A stretch of 50,890 bases of DNA from Pseudaquidulcibacter sp964443435 (GCA_964443435.1 CAYUCW010000011.1:1-50890); one strand, 5' to 3'; counted from the first letter of the stretch, positions 1 through 9,308 are shown. Notes: a model not told the origin generated them from the sequence alone. Translations and numbers: made by a program.

Positions 1-835
1 GAATTCTTACGAATGGTGCGGCATCGGCTTCCCATGTCGAAAACTCACTAAAGATCCCAGATAAAACAGGCTCTATGGCGGCAAAGACTTCGTCTTGGGT
101 TACAAAACTCATCTCAATATCAAGCTGATAGAATTCACCAGGGCTTCTATCCGCTCTTGCGTCTTCATCCCTAAAGCATGGCGCGATTTGGAAATATCTA
201 TCAAAGCCAGCAACCATAATTAATTGTTTGAATTGTTGTGGTGCTTGCGGAAGCGCATAAAACTTACCTGGGTGCAAACGCGATGGCACAAGGAAGTCGC
301 GCGCGCCCTCTGGGCTTGAAGCCGTAAGAATCGGAGTTTGGAATTCAAAAAATCCAGCTTCATTCATTCTTCTTCTTAATGAAGAAATCACATTAGAACG
401 AAGCATGATATTTTTATGTAAAGTTTCGCGACGTAAATCAAGGAATCTATAACGTAAACGCAGATCTTCTGGATAATCAAGCTCACCGAATACTGGTACT
501 GGCAAGTCTTGAGTAACTTCAGAATGAATTTCAATTGAATTTACTCTTAATTCAATATCGCCAGTTGCAAGTTCAGGATTATTAGTACCTTCTTGACGTT
601 TTAAAACCTCACCATCAATTGATACAACGCTTTCCGCGCGTAAACGAGTTAGAGATTCAAAATGTGGATTAGTAGGGCCACAAACAACTTGAGTGATGCC
701 ATAATGATCGCGAAGATCTATAAAGGCAACGCCACCATGGTCACGTTTACGGTGAATCCAACCTGAAATTTTTACGTTTTGACCAACATGTTCTAAGTTT
801 AATTGGCCACAAGTATGTGTACGATAAGTGCTCAT
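1..835 (-). CDS. aspS: Aspartyl-tRNA synthetase, 5' part (runs off the window)
   Basis: Charges tRNA-Asp with aspartate in the cytoplasm. About 278 N-terminal residues are visible and the rest lies beyond base 1. The ATG at 835 opens with MSTYRTHTCGQLN. An OB-fold anticodon-binding domain covers roughly residues 15-105. The class II catalytic domain then begins, with the AspRS signatures GARDFLVPSR and motif 2 (FRDEDARADR followed by EFYQLDIEMSF). These are diagnostic of bacterial-type AspRS. Whether it is discriminating or also charges tRNA-Asn cannot be settled from this part. It diverges from rnd across 162 bases. A possible promoter (TTGACC at 899-904, TCTATC at 876-881, minus strand) lies upstream, and a 12-base palindrome falls in the presumed leader. 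Confidence 0.95.
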   Translation of the reverse strand, partial: MSTYRTHTCGQLNLEHVGQNVKISGWIHRKRDHGGVAFIDLRDHYGITQVVCGPTNPHFESLTRLRAESVVSIDGEVLKRQEGTNNPELATGDIELRVNSIEIHSEVTQDLPVPVFGELDYPEDLRLRYRFLDLRRETLHKNIMLRSNVISSLRRRMNEAGFFEFQTPILTASSPEGARDFLVPSRLHPGKFYALPQAPQQFKQLIMVAGFDRYFQIAPCFRDEDARADRSPGEFYQLDIEMSFVTQDEVFAAIEPVLSGIFSEFSTWEADAAPFVRI

Positions 836-852
836 TTTAAAACCATTTATTA

Positions 853-864
853 CTGGATATCCAG
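853..864. repeat. 12-base palindrome upstream of aspS
   Basis: CTGGATATCCAG is a perfect palindrome 18 bases in front of the aspS ATG, inside the likely 5' leader. It could be an operator or chance. No regulator is recognised. Confidence 0.4.
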
Positions 865-997
865 ATTATTAGTGCGATAGACAAAAACTTACGTATTTGG
901 TCAAGTATTTTACTGCAAACAAACCGCAAATAAGGCATTTGCCCCCTCGCTTCAAAGATAATTTTACGCCATAGAGATATTATGGAGCTATGTCTAT

Positions 998-2170
998 ATG
1001 GAGCTTATAGAAACCACATCTGATTTAATTTTAGCTTGCGAAAGATTACGCGGCCAAGATTATATTGCAATTGATACAGAATTTTTGCGTGAAACGACTT
1101 ATTGGCCTAAATTATGCCTTATTCAAGTTGCCGCTTCTGATATTGAACTTATTATTGATCCAATTATAAATAATATGGATTTATCACCATTATTAGAAAT
1201 AATGCTTGATGAAACAATTACCAAAGTTTTTCACGCGCCAAGGCAAGATATAGAAATCTTCTATCGCCTTATGAAGGGCAAATTGCCAATTCCAGTTTTT
1301 GATTCGCAAACAGCGGCTATGGCACTTGGACTAGGTGAGCAAGTTGCATATGATACTTTGGTGAAATCAATTTTAGGTCATACTGTTGATAAGTCTTCAA
1401 GGTTTACTGATTGGTCAAGAAGGCCACTTACTGAAAATCAATTAAACTATGCAATCGCGGATGTAACGCATTTACGTGATATGTACCCAATAATGCTTGA
1501 GCGTTTAAATAAATTAAATAGGCTTGATTGGATAAGTGAAGAAATGGAAAGCATAAGCAATCCACTTACTTATGACACAACGCCAACAAACGCTTGGAAG
1601 CGTATGAAACCAAAACGTTTTTCTGCGGAATATTTGGCGGCATTTTATGCGGTCACAACTTGGCGCGAATGGTTCGCTCAGGAAAAAGATATTCCAAGGG
1701 GTAGAGTTTTAAAAGATGACGGCATTTTTGAAATTGCTGAGCAAAAACCAAAAAACATTGAAGCTCTAGATAGATTAAGAGCCGTTCAAAAAGGCTTCTC
1801 TAAATCATCTGCCGCTTCAACTTTGCTTGAAGCATTAAATGAGGCTCTTGAAAACCCTGAAGAAATTGCACCTAAAGCCCAAAAACCCAAGCCAAATCCA
1901 GCAGGGATTGGTGCAACAATTGAACTTTTAAAAGTCTTACTTCGTTCGGTTTGTGAAGAGCTTGAAGTCGCGCCAAAACTTATTGCAAGTAATTCAGATC
2001 TTGAAGCCGTTGCAATAGATGACAATCCAGACTCACCGATTATGACCGGCTGGCGTTATGAAGTATTTGGCAAAAAAGCAATTCAATTAAAACACGGCAA
2101 ACTAGGACTTATTGTTGATAATCGCCGTGTTAAAGTTATTGAACTTGAAAATGAAACTATTAATGCCTAA
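998..2170 (+). CDS. rnd: Ribonuclease D
   Basis: 3'-5' exoribonuclease of the DEDDy family, which trims tRNA 3' ends and other RNAs. It has 390 residues, the usual size. The exonuclease domain occupies about residues 1-175: motif I is IDTEF near residue 25, and motif III appears as NYAIADVTHL with its tyrosine and aspartate near residue 150. An HRDC nucleic-acid-binding domain follows at roughly 205-285 (WREWFAQEKDIPRGRVLKDD). The segment before the ATG carries a near copy of the start itself (ATGGAGCTAT at about 981, then ATGGAGCTTAT at 998). The frame from 998 gives the normal MELIETTSDL beginning. It is divergent from aspS, a common alphaproteobacterial pairing. The stop lies 12 bases before an assembly gap. 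Confidence 0.95.
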   Translation: MELIETTSDLILACERLRGQDYIAIDTEFLRETTYWPKLCLIQVAASDIELIIDPIINNMDLSPLLEIMLDETITKVFHAPRQDIEIFYRLMKGKLPIPVFDSQTAAMALGLGEQVAYDTLVKSILGHTVDKSSRFTDWSRRPLTENQLNYAIADVTHLRDMYPIMLERLNKLNRLDWISEEMESISNPLTYDTTPTNAWKRMKPKRFSAEYLAAFYAVTTWREWFAQEKDIPRGRVLKDDGIFEIAEQKPKNIEALDRLRAVQKGFSKSSAASTLLEALNEALENPEEIAPKAQKPKPNPAGIGATIELLKVLLRSVCEELEVAPKLIASNSDLEAVAIDDNPDSPIMTGWRYEVFGKKAIQLKHGKLGLIVDNRRVKVIELENETINA

Positions 2171-2182
2171 GCAATTTCTGCT

Positions 2183-2282
2183 NNNNNNNNNNNNNNNNNN
2201 NNNNNNNNNNNNNNNNNNNNNNNNNNNNNNNNNNNNNNNNNNNNNNNNNNNNNNNNNNNNNNNNNNNNNNNNNNNNNNNNNN
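2183..2282. other. Scaffold gap (100 N)
   Basis: A run of exactly 100 N, a conventional placeholder for unknown length. The flanks share no sequence, so real bases are missing here. The 3' end of ppx falls in the gap. Confidence 0.98.
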
Positions 2283-3598
2283 CCATAAATATCTGCAATT
2301 TGCATTTTATATTCATCTAATAATTGTGAACATGCAGATTTTAAAATATCGGAATTCTTTGCACCATATCTTCTTGAAATTGTACGTGCCAAAAAGACTC
2401 TTTCTTTATGACTTGCCGCAGGGTATGGCGCGGCAAGAACAATATCATAAGCAAGACTTGCGCGATAATCTGGGTGCAAAGTAACACCAATATTAGATAA
2501 TAGGCATGCTGTTTCAATCAAGGTATCAAACCTTTTGATTGAATAATTTTTCGAAATAAATTCGTTTAGATTTGACAACCATGAATGAAGTGCAATTGAA
2601 AATTCTAAATCTTTATTGTCTAAATCAGCAATTGCGGCCGCACCATTTATTAATGGTCTATAATTTTCTTCTTCGCCAATTATTTCTTGGGATAATACGC
2701 CTTCCCTTAAGCCATAGGAAGAAATCACAAGCCTTTTACAATTCGATTTTTTTAGAATTCTTGATAAAAGCAAAGCGCCATAAGCAACACTTTCCACCCG
2801 TTCAGTAGAAATATTACCAAGCTTTTCAAGCACTTTTTTTGTTTGAGTAAGGATAAAATCGCACGTCTTTAGTGCATTTTCCGCGCTTGTCTCATAATTA
2901 TGTAGTATTTTTAAAGGATAATTATTAAGAGCAATATCAATATTACCTAAAGCCCGCCATGAACCACCAATTGCGTGAAATTCTTCTAAATCATTTAGTT
3001 TTAAAACATTTGATTGTTCAAGAATATTGTCAATTATTTCAATAGTTTTTTCTTTATTTTCAATTATAAAATCATGCTTTGAAAATTCACCTAAAGATAA
3101 TGGTCCAAGCTCCCAACTTTCGGAGATAGGATTCCTATTATCAAGGTTTACAAATTCAACACTAGATCCACCTAAATCACCCATAAAGCCAATTGAATCA
3201 GGTGCACCAAAACGAAGGCCTTTTGCAGAAAGTCGACCTTCTTCTTCACCTGAAATTATACGTGCTTTAAGACCAATATCTTCATTAATTTCACGAATAA
3301 AGTCCGCACCATCTTCGGCAATTCGCATCGCAGCAGTACATATAGCGATATAAGGAATATTACCAAAATTATCAATAACAAGCTTAAAGCGTTTTAAAGC
3401 TTTAATTGCCATTTCTTTACCGGCTTCAGGTAGGCGATTAGTAGTTTTTACACCGCCGCCAAGGCCAGCCAATACTTTTTCATTATGAACAGAAATAAAA
3501 GCGTCTTTAAATATTTTATAAATTACCAAACGAACAGAATTAGAGCCAATATCAATAATGGCGTATAATTTATTGTCTAAATGTGCTAATTTTTTCAT
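2283..3598 (-). CDS. ppx: Exopolyphosphatase Ppx/GppA family (3' end lost in gap)
   Basis: Hydrolyses terminal phosphates from polyphosphate, or pppGpp if it acts like GppA. About 438 residues are visible before the gap. The actin/ASKHA fold signatures are clear: the first phosphate-binding loop AIIDIGSNSVRLVIY near residue 15 and the second, GDLGGSSVEFV, near residue 140. A C-terminal HD-like region runs from about residue 300. It follows ppk by 11 bases in the operon hdaA-ppk-ppx, so enzymes of polyphosphate synthesis and breakdown are co-transcribed. Translation across the N run reads into sequence antisense to the end of rnd, so the true C-terminus cannot be given. Ppx is preferred over GppA because of the ppk neighbour. 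Confidence 0.9.
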
Positions 3599-3609
3599 TA
3601 TTCGCTTAA

Positions 3610-5733
3610 CTATTTTTTCTTATTCTTAAGCGAACGCCCTCTCCCTGACAAGCTTGGATTGCTGATGAAATAATTATGTGCACTAAAAATAGCTGTACCC
3701 TCAGTAACAGGTTTTTTGCTATAAGTGCCATCAGAATTCATATAATAAGACTGTGCATTATCATTAAAGCAAGACACCATAATTTGCTCTAAAACCTGTC
3801 TATGAACAGTAGGATTTAGAATTGGAACCAAGGTTTCAACGCGTCTATCAAGATTTCTATTCATCCAATCTGCCGAAGAAATAAATACTTTGGCATTTGG
3901 ACTTGGTAAAGCTTCGCCATTTGCAAAACAAGCAATTCTTGAATGCTCAAGAAATCTTCCAATGATAGATTTTACCGTAATATTTTCCGATAGACCCTTT
4001 ATACCAGGGGCAAGACCACAAACCCCACGTATAATTAAATTAATCGGCACACCGGCACAGCTTGCTTCATATAATTTATCAATAATAGTTGTATCAATTA
4101 ATGAATTAAGTTTTGCCCAAATACCGCAAGGTTTACCTTCTTTAGCATTAGCAATTTCTGTATCCATTAAAGATAATAATTTAGGCTTAATGCCCATAGG
4201 CGAGATATAAAGCTTTTCCATATCTTGCGGTACGGCATAGCCAGTTACATAATTAAAAAGCTTACCGGCATCACGGCCTAATGCGCTATCGGCTGTGAAT
4301 AATGACAAATCAGTATAAATTTTCGCTGTAATTGGGTGATAATTTCCTGTACCAAAATGCGTGTAAGTTTTAAGCTCTTTGCCTTCTTTACGAATAACCA
4401 AAGAAACTTTGGCATGGGTTTTAAGGTTCACAAAACCAAAAACCACATGAACACCTGCTTTTTCAAGATCCCTTGCCCATTTCATATTGGCTTCTTCATC
4501 AAACCTTGCTTTAATTTCAACAAGTGCTGTTACTTGTTTGCCATGCTCAGCGGCATCAATAAGAGCCGCAACAATAGGTGAGTTTGAAGATGTACGATAA
4601 AGTGTTTGCTTTATAGCCAAAACATTAGGATCATTTGCCGCTTGTCTTAAAAACTGAACAACGACGTCAAAGCTTTCAAATGGATGATGGATAAGAATAT
4701 CCTTATCATTGATTGCCGCAAAACAATCGCCGCCAAAATCTCTTACTCTTTCTGGAAATCGTGGTTCAAAGGGTTTAAATTTTAAATCTTGCCTATCATC
4801 AGGGATTAATTGCGATAATTGCGATACTCCCAAAATGCCATTTACAATATTTACATCTTCTGGCGCGACAAATAATTTTTCTTGAATGAATAATTGCAAG
4901 TCTTCAGGCATATAAGAGTCGATTTTAAGCCTTACTACTTCACCACGGCGACGCTCTCTTAATGCTGCTTCTGCTTGAAGGATAAGATCTTCGGCTTCTT
5001 CTTCAAGTTCAACATCAGAATCTCTAATGATTCTAAACGCGCCAGATGCTAAAACTTCAAAGCCTGGGAATAATGTTTCTGGGAATAATTCAATAATTGT
5101 TTCGAGCGCAACGTAAGCGCGATTTTTGCCCGAAAGCTTGATTTCCATAAACCTTGGAACAGTAGAAGGCAAAGGCACAAGTGCATTCATTGGTTTTCCG
5201 TCTTCAATCCTTGATAATTGAAAAGCAACCGCAAAGCCAAGATTTTGAATGAATGGGAATGGATGAGCTGGATCAATCGCAAGAGGCGTTAAAACAGGAT
5301 AAACAAGCTCAAGGAATGATTTACGCAGCTCTTTTGTGTCTATATTAAGTGCTTCATTTAAAGATAAAACTTTAATACCAACTTCAGCAAGCTCAGTTTG
5401 CAAAGAACGCCACATCGTTTGTTGGCGCGCCATTAAATCGCCTGCAACTAAGTTTATTTTCTGCAATTGCTCTAAAGGGGTTAAACCATCAAGAGATACA
5501 GTTTTTGTTTTCTTTTGAACAAGTTCCCTAAGGCCCGAAACCCTAACCATATAAAATTCATCAAGATTGCTTCCGCAAATTGATAAGAACCGTAGACGTT
5601 CTAAAATAGGATGATTAGTATTTGCAGCTTCTTCTAAAACCCTTGTATTGAATGAAAGCCAAGATAATTCGCGATTTAAATATTTGTTCTGAACAATTTT
5701 ATCTTCGATTGGTTTATTATTTGCTTCGCTCAT
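3610..5733 (-). CDS. ppk: Polyphosphate kinase 1
   Basis: Builds inorganic polyphosphate reversibly from ATP through a phosphohistidine intermediate. It has 707 residues from the ATG at 5733, normal for PPK1. The N-terminal domain opens with NKYLNRELSWLSFN, a family hallmark. The catalytic region carries YTHFGTGNYH near residue 450, with the expected active-site histidine, and DWMNRNLDRRVE near residue 600. An in-frame ATG at 5748 would add MVTFL. I prefer 5733 because family members start close to this point and GGTGA precedes it. The gene overlaps the hdaA stop by 17 bases and is followed by ppx, so the three are very likely one transcript. Confidence 0.95.
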   Translation of the reverse strand: MSEANNKPIEDKIVQNKYLNRELSWLSFNTRVLEEAANTNHPILERLRFLSICGSNLDEFYMVRVSGLRELVQKKTKTVSLDGLTPLEQLQKINLVAGDLMARQQTMWRSLQTELAEVGIKVLSLNEALNIDTKELRKSFLELVYPVLTPLAIDPAHPFPFIQNLGFAVAFQLSRIEDGKPMNALVPLPSTVPRFMEIKLSGKNRAYVALETIIELFPETLFPGFEVLASGAFRIIRDSDVELEEEAEDLILQAEAALRERRRGEVVRLKIDSYMPEDLQLFIQEKLFVAPEDVNIVNGILGVSQLSQLIPDDRQDLKFKPFEPRFPERVRDFGGDCFAAINDKDILIHHPFESFDVVVQFLRQAANDPNVLAIKQTLYRTSSNSPIVAALIDAAEHGKQVTALVEIKARFDEEANMKWARDLEKAGVHVVFGFVNLKTHAKVSLVIRKEGKELKTYTHFGTGNYHPITAKIYTDLSLFTADSALGRDAGKLFNYVTGYAVPQDMEKLYISPMGIKPKLLSLMDTEIANAKEGKPCGIWAKLNSLIDTTIIDKLYEASCAGVPINLIIRGVCGLAPGIKGLSENITVKSIIGRFLEHSRIACFANGEALPSPNAKVFISSADWMNRNLDRRVETLVPILNPTVHRQVLEQIMVSCFNDNAQSYYMNSDGTYSKKPVTEGTAIFSAHNYFISNPSLSGRGRSLKNKKK

Positions 5734-6346
5734 TAAAAAGGTCACCATTCAAATTAGTGTTTATAAAATCATTTATTAGTTCTTCTAACATAGATTTCGT
5801 TATTTTTTTGTTTCCATCTAGGTTTTTAATTAAATAGTTTTGCACTTTTGCGACAGATTCGAATTTTTTTGGCAATTTAGAGATAATTATGCCAATATTT
5901 TGGTCTGAAAACTTAATTCCGTTAGCCAATAAATTAGATTTTAAAATCATACGTAAAAATTCAGTGGTCGGCTCTTTCATTTTCACTTTATAGATATTTT
6001 TTATCCGTGAACTTAAATCTGCGGATTTAAACTCAAGTGAATTTAATTCACCTTCATATGATAAAATTAATTTATACTCACCTAATTCAGCATGCATGAG
6101 TAATTCAAGAATAATTTCTTCTTCTTTGTCCAGACAATAATATTTTTGATTTTTAGCTAATAAACTATTTTTACATAAATAATTTGCGCCGCATCCATTT
6201 TCACCATAAATCAGAAGTGTATTTGATGGCCATAAATCACTATTTTCTATTATATGTTTTACATCTAAATTAAGCTCGGCAATAGTTTGCTCTAAACTAA
6301 AATTAGTTGGATTTAAAATATCAAAACTTAGCTGATTAAACGACAT
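5717..6346 (-). CDS. hdaA: HdaA-like DnaA-related regulator with eroded Walker A
   Basis: HdaA binds the sliding clamp and promotes hydrolysis of DnaA-bound ATP, which prevents re-initiation of replication. This 209-residue protein keeps the N-terminal clamp-binding element (QLSFDI, residues 5-10), the WPSNTLLIYG strand leading into the P-loop, and the LSSRI segment that corresponds to the conserved box before sensor 2. The P-loop reads GENGCGANYL: the lysine and the following Ser/Thr of a normal GxGK(S/T) are replaced by Ala and Asn. The Walker B region is shortened and lacks an obvious run of acidic residues. Position ahead of ppk and beside purM agrees with hdaA in other Alphaproteobacteria. 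It may act without nucleotide binding. Confidence 0.8.
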   Translation of the reverse strand: MSFNQLSFDILNPTNFSLEQTIAELNLDVKHIIENSDLWPSNTLLIYGENGCGANYLCKNSLLAKNQKYYCLDKEEEIILELLMHAELGEYKLILSYEGELNSLEFKSADLSSRIKNIYKVKMKEPTTEFLRMILKSNLLANGIKFSDQNIGIIISKLPKKFESVAKVQNYLIKNLDGNKKITKSMLEELINDFINTNLNGDLFNERSK

Positions 6347-6461
6347 AAGTTATATGATAATATTTTTAGCAAAATAAAAGTTTTTTTTCCTGTATTTGTG
6401 GAATATTTGCTTGCACCAAACAGCTAAAAACAATACCCATTCGCAAGATAAAGGTTAAACA

Positions 6462-7484
6462 ATGACTGAGACTAATCAAACTGGACTTACTTATAAATCT
6501 GCTGGCGTTGATATTGATGCAGGTAATGAGCTTGTAAAACGTATTTCTCCACTTGCTAAAGCAACTAATCGCGCTGGCGTTATGGGTGCCTTAGGTGGTT
6601 TTGGTGGTTTGTTTGATTTAAAAGCCGCTGGCTTTAATGATCCAATACTGGTTTCTGGAACTGATGGAGTTGGCACTAAGCTTGAAATTGCTACAGAAAC
6701 CGGAAAGCATGACACTATTGGCCAAGATTTAGTAGCAATGTGTGTTAATGATGTTTTAGCGCAAGGCGCACAGCCTTTATTTTTCCTTGATTATTTTGCG
6801 TGCGGCAAGCTTGATGTTGAAACCGCTACCGCCGTAGTAAAAGGTATTGCCGATGGCTGTTTGCTTTCTAATTGCGCTTTAATTGGTGGTGAAACCGCTG
6901 AAATGCCAGGAATGTATGAAGCAGGCAAATATGATTTGGCGGGCTTTTGTGTTGCTGCGGCCGAAAGAAATGAATTATTACCGCGCACTGATTTAATGCG
7001 CTCTGGTGATATATTAATTGGCCTTGCATCTTCTGGCCCACATTCAAACGGATATTCTTTAGTTCGAAAAATTGTTGAACGCTCTGGTCTTAAATGGACA
7101 GATAAAGCGCCGTTTGCGGATGCAACTCTTGCGGATGCGCTACTTACGCCAACCCGAATTTATGTAAAATCTGTAATTCCTTTAATCAAATCTGGATTAA
7201 TTAAGGGTCTTGCGCATATAACTGGCGGTGGTTTAACTGAAAATACTCCGCGTATGTTGCCTGACAACCTGACACCTGAATATGATTATGAAGCACTTGA
7301 ATTGCCTCCTATATTCAAATGGTTACAAGAAACAGGTAATGTTTCACTTGAAGAAATGCATAGAACATTTAATTGCGGTATTGGCGTTGTTCTTTGTGTT
7401 GCTTCTGAAAATATTGAAAAAGTACTTACCGAACTTGCTGATAAAGAAGATGCATTTGTTATCGGTCAATTAAAAGCCAAATAG
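6462..7484 (+). CDS. purM: Phosphoribosylformylglycinamidine cyclo-ligase (AIR synthetase)
   Basis: Catalyses ATP-dependent ring closure of FGAM to AIR, the fifth step of purine synthesis. It has 340 residues, full length. Signatures include DGVGTKLEIA near residue 68, GGETAEMPGMY near residue 142, SSGPHSNGYSLVR near residue 190 and the HITGGGLTENTPRML segment near residue 252. The ATG at 6462 follows AAAGG by seven bases. purN begins 7 bases after the stop, so the two purine genes form one operon, divergent from hdaA. Confidence 0.97.
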   Translation: MTETNQTGLTYKSAGVDIDAGNELVKRISPLAKATNRAGVMGALGGFGGLFDLKAAGFNDPILVSGTDGVGTKLEIATETGKHDTIGQDLVAMCVNDVLAQGAQPLFFLDYFACGKLDVETATAVVKGIADGCLLSNCALIGGETAEMPGMYEAGKYDLAGFCVAAAERNELLPRTDLMRSGDILIGLASSGPHSNGYSLVRKIVERSGLKWTDKAPFADATLADALLTPTRIYVKSVIPLIKSGLIKGLAHITGGGLTENTPRMLPDNLTPEYDYEALELPPIFKWLQETGNVSLEEMHRTFNCGIGVVLCVASENIEKVLTELADKEDAFVIGQLKAK

Positions 7485-7491
7485 GTACCTT

Positions 7492-8216
7492 ATGTCAAAA
7501 AAACGTGTCGTAGTTTTGGCTTCTGGATCTGGAAGTAATTTTCAGTCTTTGATTGATTTTCAAACTATGCCTGAATGCGCTTATGAAATCATTGGCTTGA
7601 TTGTGAATATTCCGACCGCATACGCACTTGAACGCGCAAAAATTGCAAACATACCGACAAAGATTATTAATCACAAAGATTATGCAAGCCGTATTGAATT
7701 TGATAAAGCCCTAAACCAAGCTTTAGAAGAATTTAAACCAGATTTAATCGCATGTGCAGGTTTTATGCGAATATTGGGCGAAGAAATAGTCGGGAATTGG
7801 TCTGGAAAAATGATAAATGTCCACCCTTCTCTTTTGCCAAAATATAAAGGTCTTCATACCCATCAAAGAGCAATTGAGGCAGGCGATACAGAGGCAGGTT
7901 GCACAATTCACTATGTAAATGAAGGTGTGGACGAAGGGCAAATTATCGCTCAAGCCAGCGTAACAATTGAAAAAGGCGAAACGCCAGAATCGCTTGCGGC
8001 AAAAGTNNNNNNNNNNNNNNNNNNNNNNNNNNNNNNNNNNNNNNNNNNNNNNNNNNNNNNNNNNNNNNNNNNNNNNNNNNNNNNNNNNNNNNNNNNNNNN
8101 NNNNNNAAGCCAGCGTAACAATTGAAAAAGGCGAAACGCCAGAATCGCTTGCGGCAAAAGTCCTTATTCAAGAGCATAAATTATATCCGCTAACTTTAAA
8201 TCGATTATCAAAATAA
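7492..8216 (+). CDS. purN: Phosphoribosylglycinamide formyltransferase (interrupted by gap artefact)
   Basis: Transfers a formyl group from 10-formyl-THF to GAR, the third step of purine synthesis. The start MSKKRVVVLASGSGSNFQSL is canonical, and INVHPSLLPKYKG near residue 105 carries the catalytic Asn and His, with CTIHYVNEGVDEG after it. The reading frame is broken by a 100-N gap at 8007-8106. The 55 bases before it (7952-8006) recur exactly after it (8107-8161). Dropping the gap and one copy gives a continuous 189-codon gene ending ...HKLYPLTLNRLSK and TAA at 8214-8216, the normal family length. The gene is therefore intact in the organism. As deposited, the frame shifts because 155 is not a multiple of three. 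Confidence 0.95.
7952..8161. repeat. Identical 55-base copies flanking a 100-N gap (assembly artefact)
   Basis: Bases 7952-8006 and 8107-8161 are identical and are separated only by N at 8007-8106. This looks like two contigs that overlap by one de Bruijn k-mer (k=55) joined with a placeholder gap. The continuous purN frame after collapse supports this reading. Confidence 0.93.
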
Positions 8217-8270
8217 TCTATACAGTGTCTAATCCAGATTAACTAACGAACTAAAACTATCCATTAAAAT

Positions 8271-8702
8271 TTATAAAGCTAGGTTTCTTCTATCTTTTAT
8301 CAAACGGCCTTGATTATCAATAATTTTTGGTCGGAACCCGTCTATATATCTATCAATAGATTTTCTTCCATTTTTATCAACAATATTTGTTTCAAAAAAT
8401 CTTTGTATTCCTTGAATAAAAAAACGAATTTTTAATACTTCGAACTCTTCAATCCTTACACCGTGTTTTATACACAAATCTCTAAGAGCTTTTGAATACA
8501 ATGATACTACACGCTCCAAATCTTTTGAATCTGTACCATTTAAAACTTTGCTATTTAGAAAATCGATTTCAATCTGCCTGTCCGAAGTTTTTATAACTTC
8601 TTCGAATATTTGAAAACTATATATGCCTATCATAAAGCCTAAGCCAGTCGAAAATGAGTCAGCAAGATTATGTGCAATATTTTTGAGAATTCCTAATTTC
8701 AT
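8271..8702 (-). CDS. Hypothetical protein, 143 aa
   Basis: I do not recognise this gene. It starts with MKLGILKNIAHNLADSFSTG. A moderately hydrophobic stretch near residues 18-32 (TGLGFMIGIYSFQIF) could be a single membrane or amphipathic helix. The rest is charged and helical, with a basic C-terminus (GRLIKDRRNLAL). It lies downstream of the ndk terminator and convergent to purN. The ribosome-binding site is poor (AT-rich, no clear GGA). Base composition matches the neighbours. It may be a real small gene, and nothing indicates function. Confidence 0.5.
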   Translation of the reverse strand: MKLGILKNIAHNLADSFSTGLGFMIGIYSFQIFEEVIKTSDRQIEIDFLNSKVLNGTDSKDLERVVSLYSKALRDLCIKHGVRIEEFEVLKIRFFIQGIQRFFETNIVDKNGRKSIDRYIDGFRPKIIDNQGRLIKDRRNLAL

Positions 8703-8753
8703 TAATAGAAAATACTATAATTAAATCCAAACAACAACATTATTAATTTTAGA

Positions 8754-8784
8754 TAAAAAAATGGCACCAAATTGATGCCATTTC
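8754..8784 (-). terminator. Rho-independent terminator after ndk
   Basis: Read on the minus strand, a 9-base-pair stem (AATGGCATC with GGTGCCATT, one G-T pair) with a 5-base loop is followed by a run of T. It sits about 25 bases beyond the ndk stop and ends the pepA-holC-ndk transcript. Confidence 0.85.
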
Positions 8785-8807
8785 CATATTTAGTTGTAAC
8801 TATAAAA

Positions 8808-9230
8808 TTAGCCTACAATCTCATTACCGCTGAAGAATTGCGCGATTTCGATTGCTGCATTTTCAACGCTATCTGAACCATGCGCTGAATTTTCGCCCAT
8901 AGATAAAGCGAAAGTTTTACGAATAGTGCCTTCTTCTGCGTTTGCAGGATTAGTAGCACCCATAACTTCACGATATTTAAGAACTGCATTTTCACCTTCA
9001 AGAACTTGAACAACAACTGGTGCAGAAGTCATAAATTCAACTAATTCGCCAAAGAAAGGACGCTCAGAGTGAACAGCATAGAAAGTTTCAGCTTGCGCTT
9101 TTGTCATTAAAATTCTTTTTTGAGCAACAATACGAAGACCAGAAGCCTCGATAAGTGCATTAACGCCACCTGTTAAATTACGACGTGTTGCATCTGGTTT
9201 AATTATTGAAAAAGTACGTTCTAAAGCCAT
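8808..9230 (-). CDS. ndk: Nucleoside diphosphate kinase
   Basis: Equalises NTP and dNTP pools by passing the ATP gamma-phosphate through a phosphohistidine. It has 140 residues, typical of bacterial Ndk. It begins with ERTFSIIKPDATRRN, contains GATNPANAEEGTIRKTFA, and the catalytic histidine is in ENSAHGSDS near residue 117. A Shine-Dalgarno sequence (AGGAG, plus-strand CTCCT at 9237) precedes the ATG at 9230. It follows holC by 78 bases and ends at a strong terminator. Confidence 0.97.
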   Translation of the reverse strand: MALERTFSIIKPDATRRNLTGGVNALIEASGLRIVAQKRILMTKAQAETFYAVHSERPFFGELVEFMTSAPVVVQVLEGENAVLKYREVMGATNPANAEEGTIRKTFALSMGENSAHGSDSVENAAIEIAQFFSGNEIVG

Positions 9231-9308
9231 TTTAAACTCCTGATTTGGTTTATTGCGGCTCTTTAGCGGTTTTAAATTATTAGGGCAATAGAAAGGCTGT
9301 AAGTTAAA

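Noticed and set aside
7744..8177. Minus-strand open frames reading through the N run opposite purN
   Set aside because: They exist only because N codons do not stop translation and because the 55-base artefact is present twice. purN on the plus strand explains the sequence.
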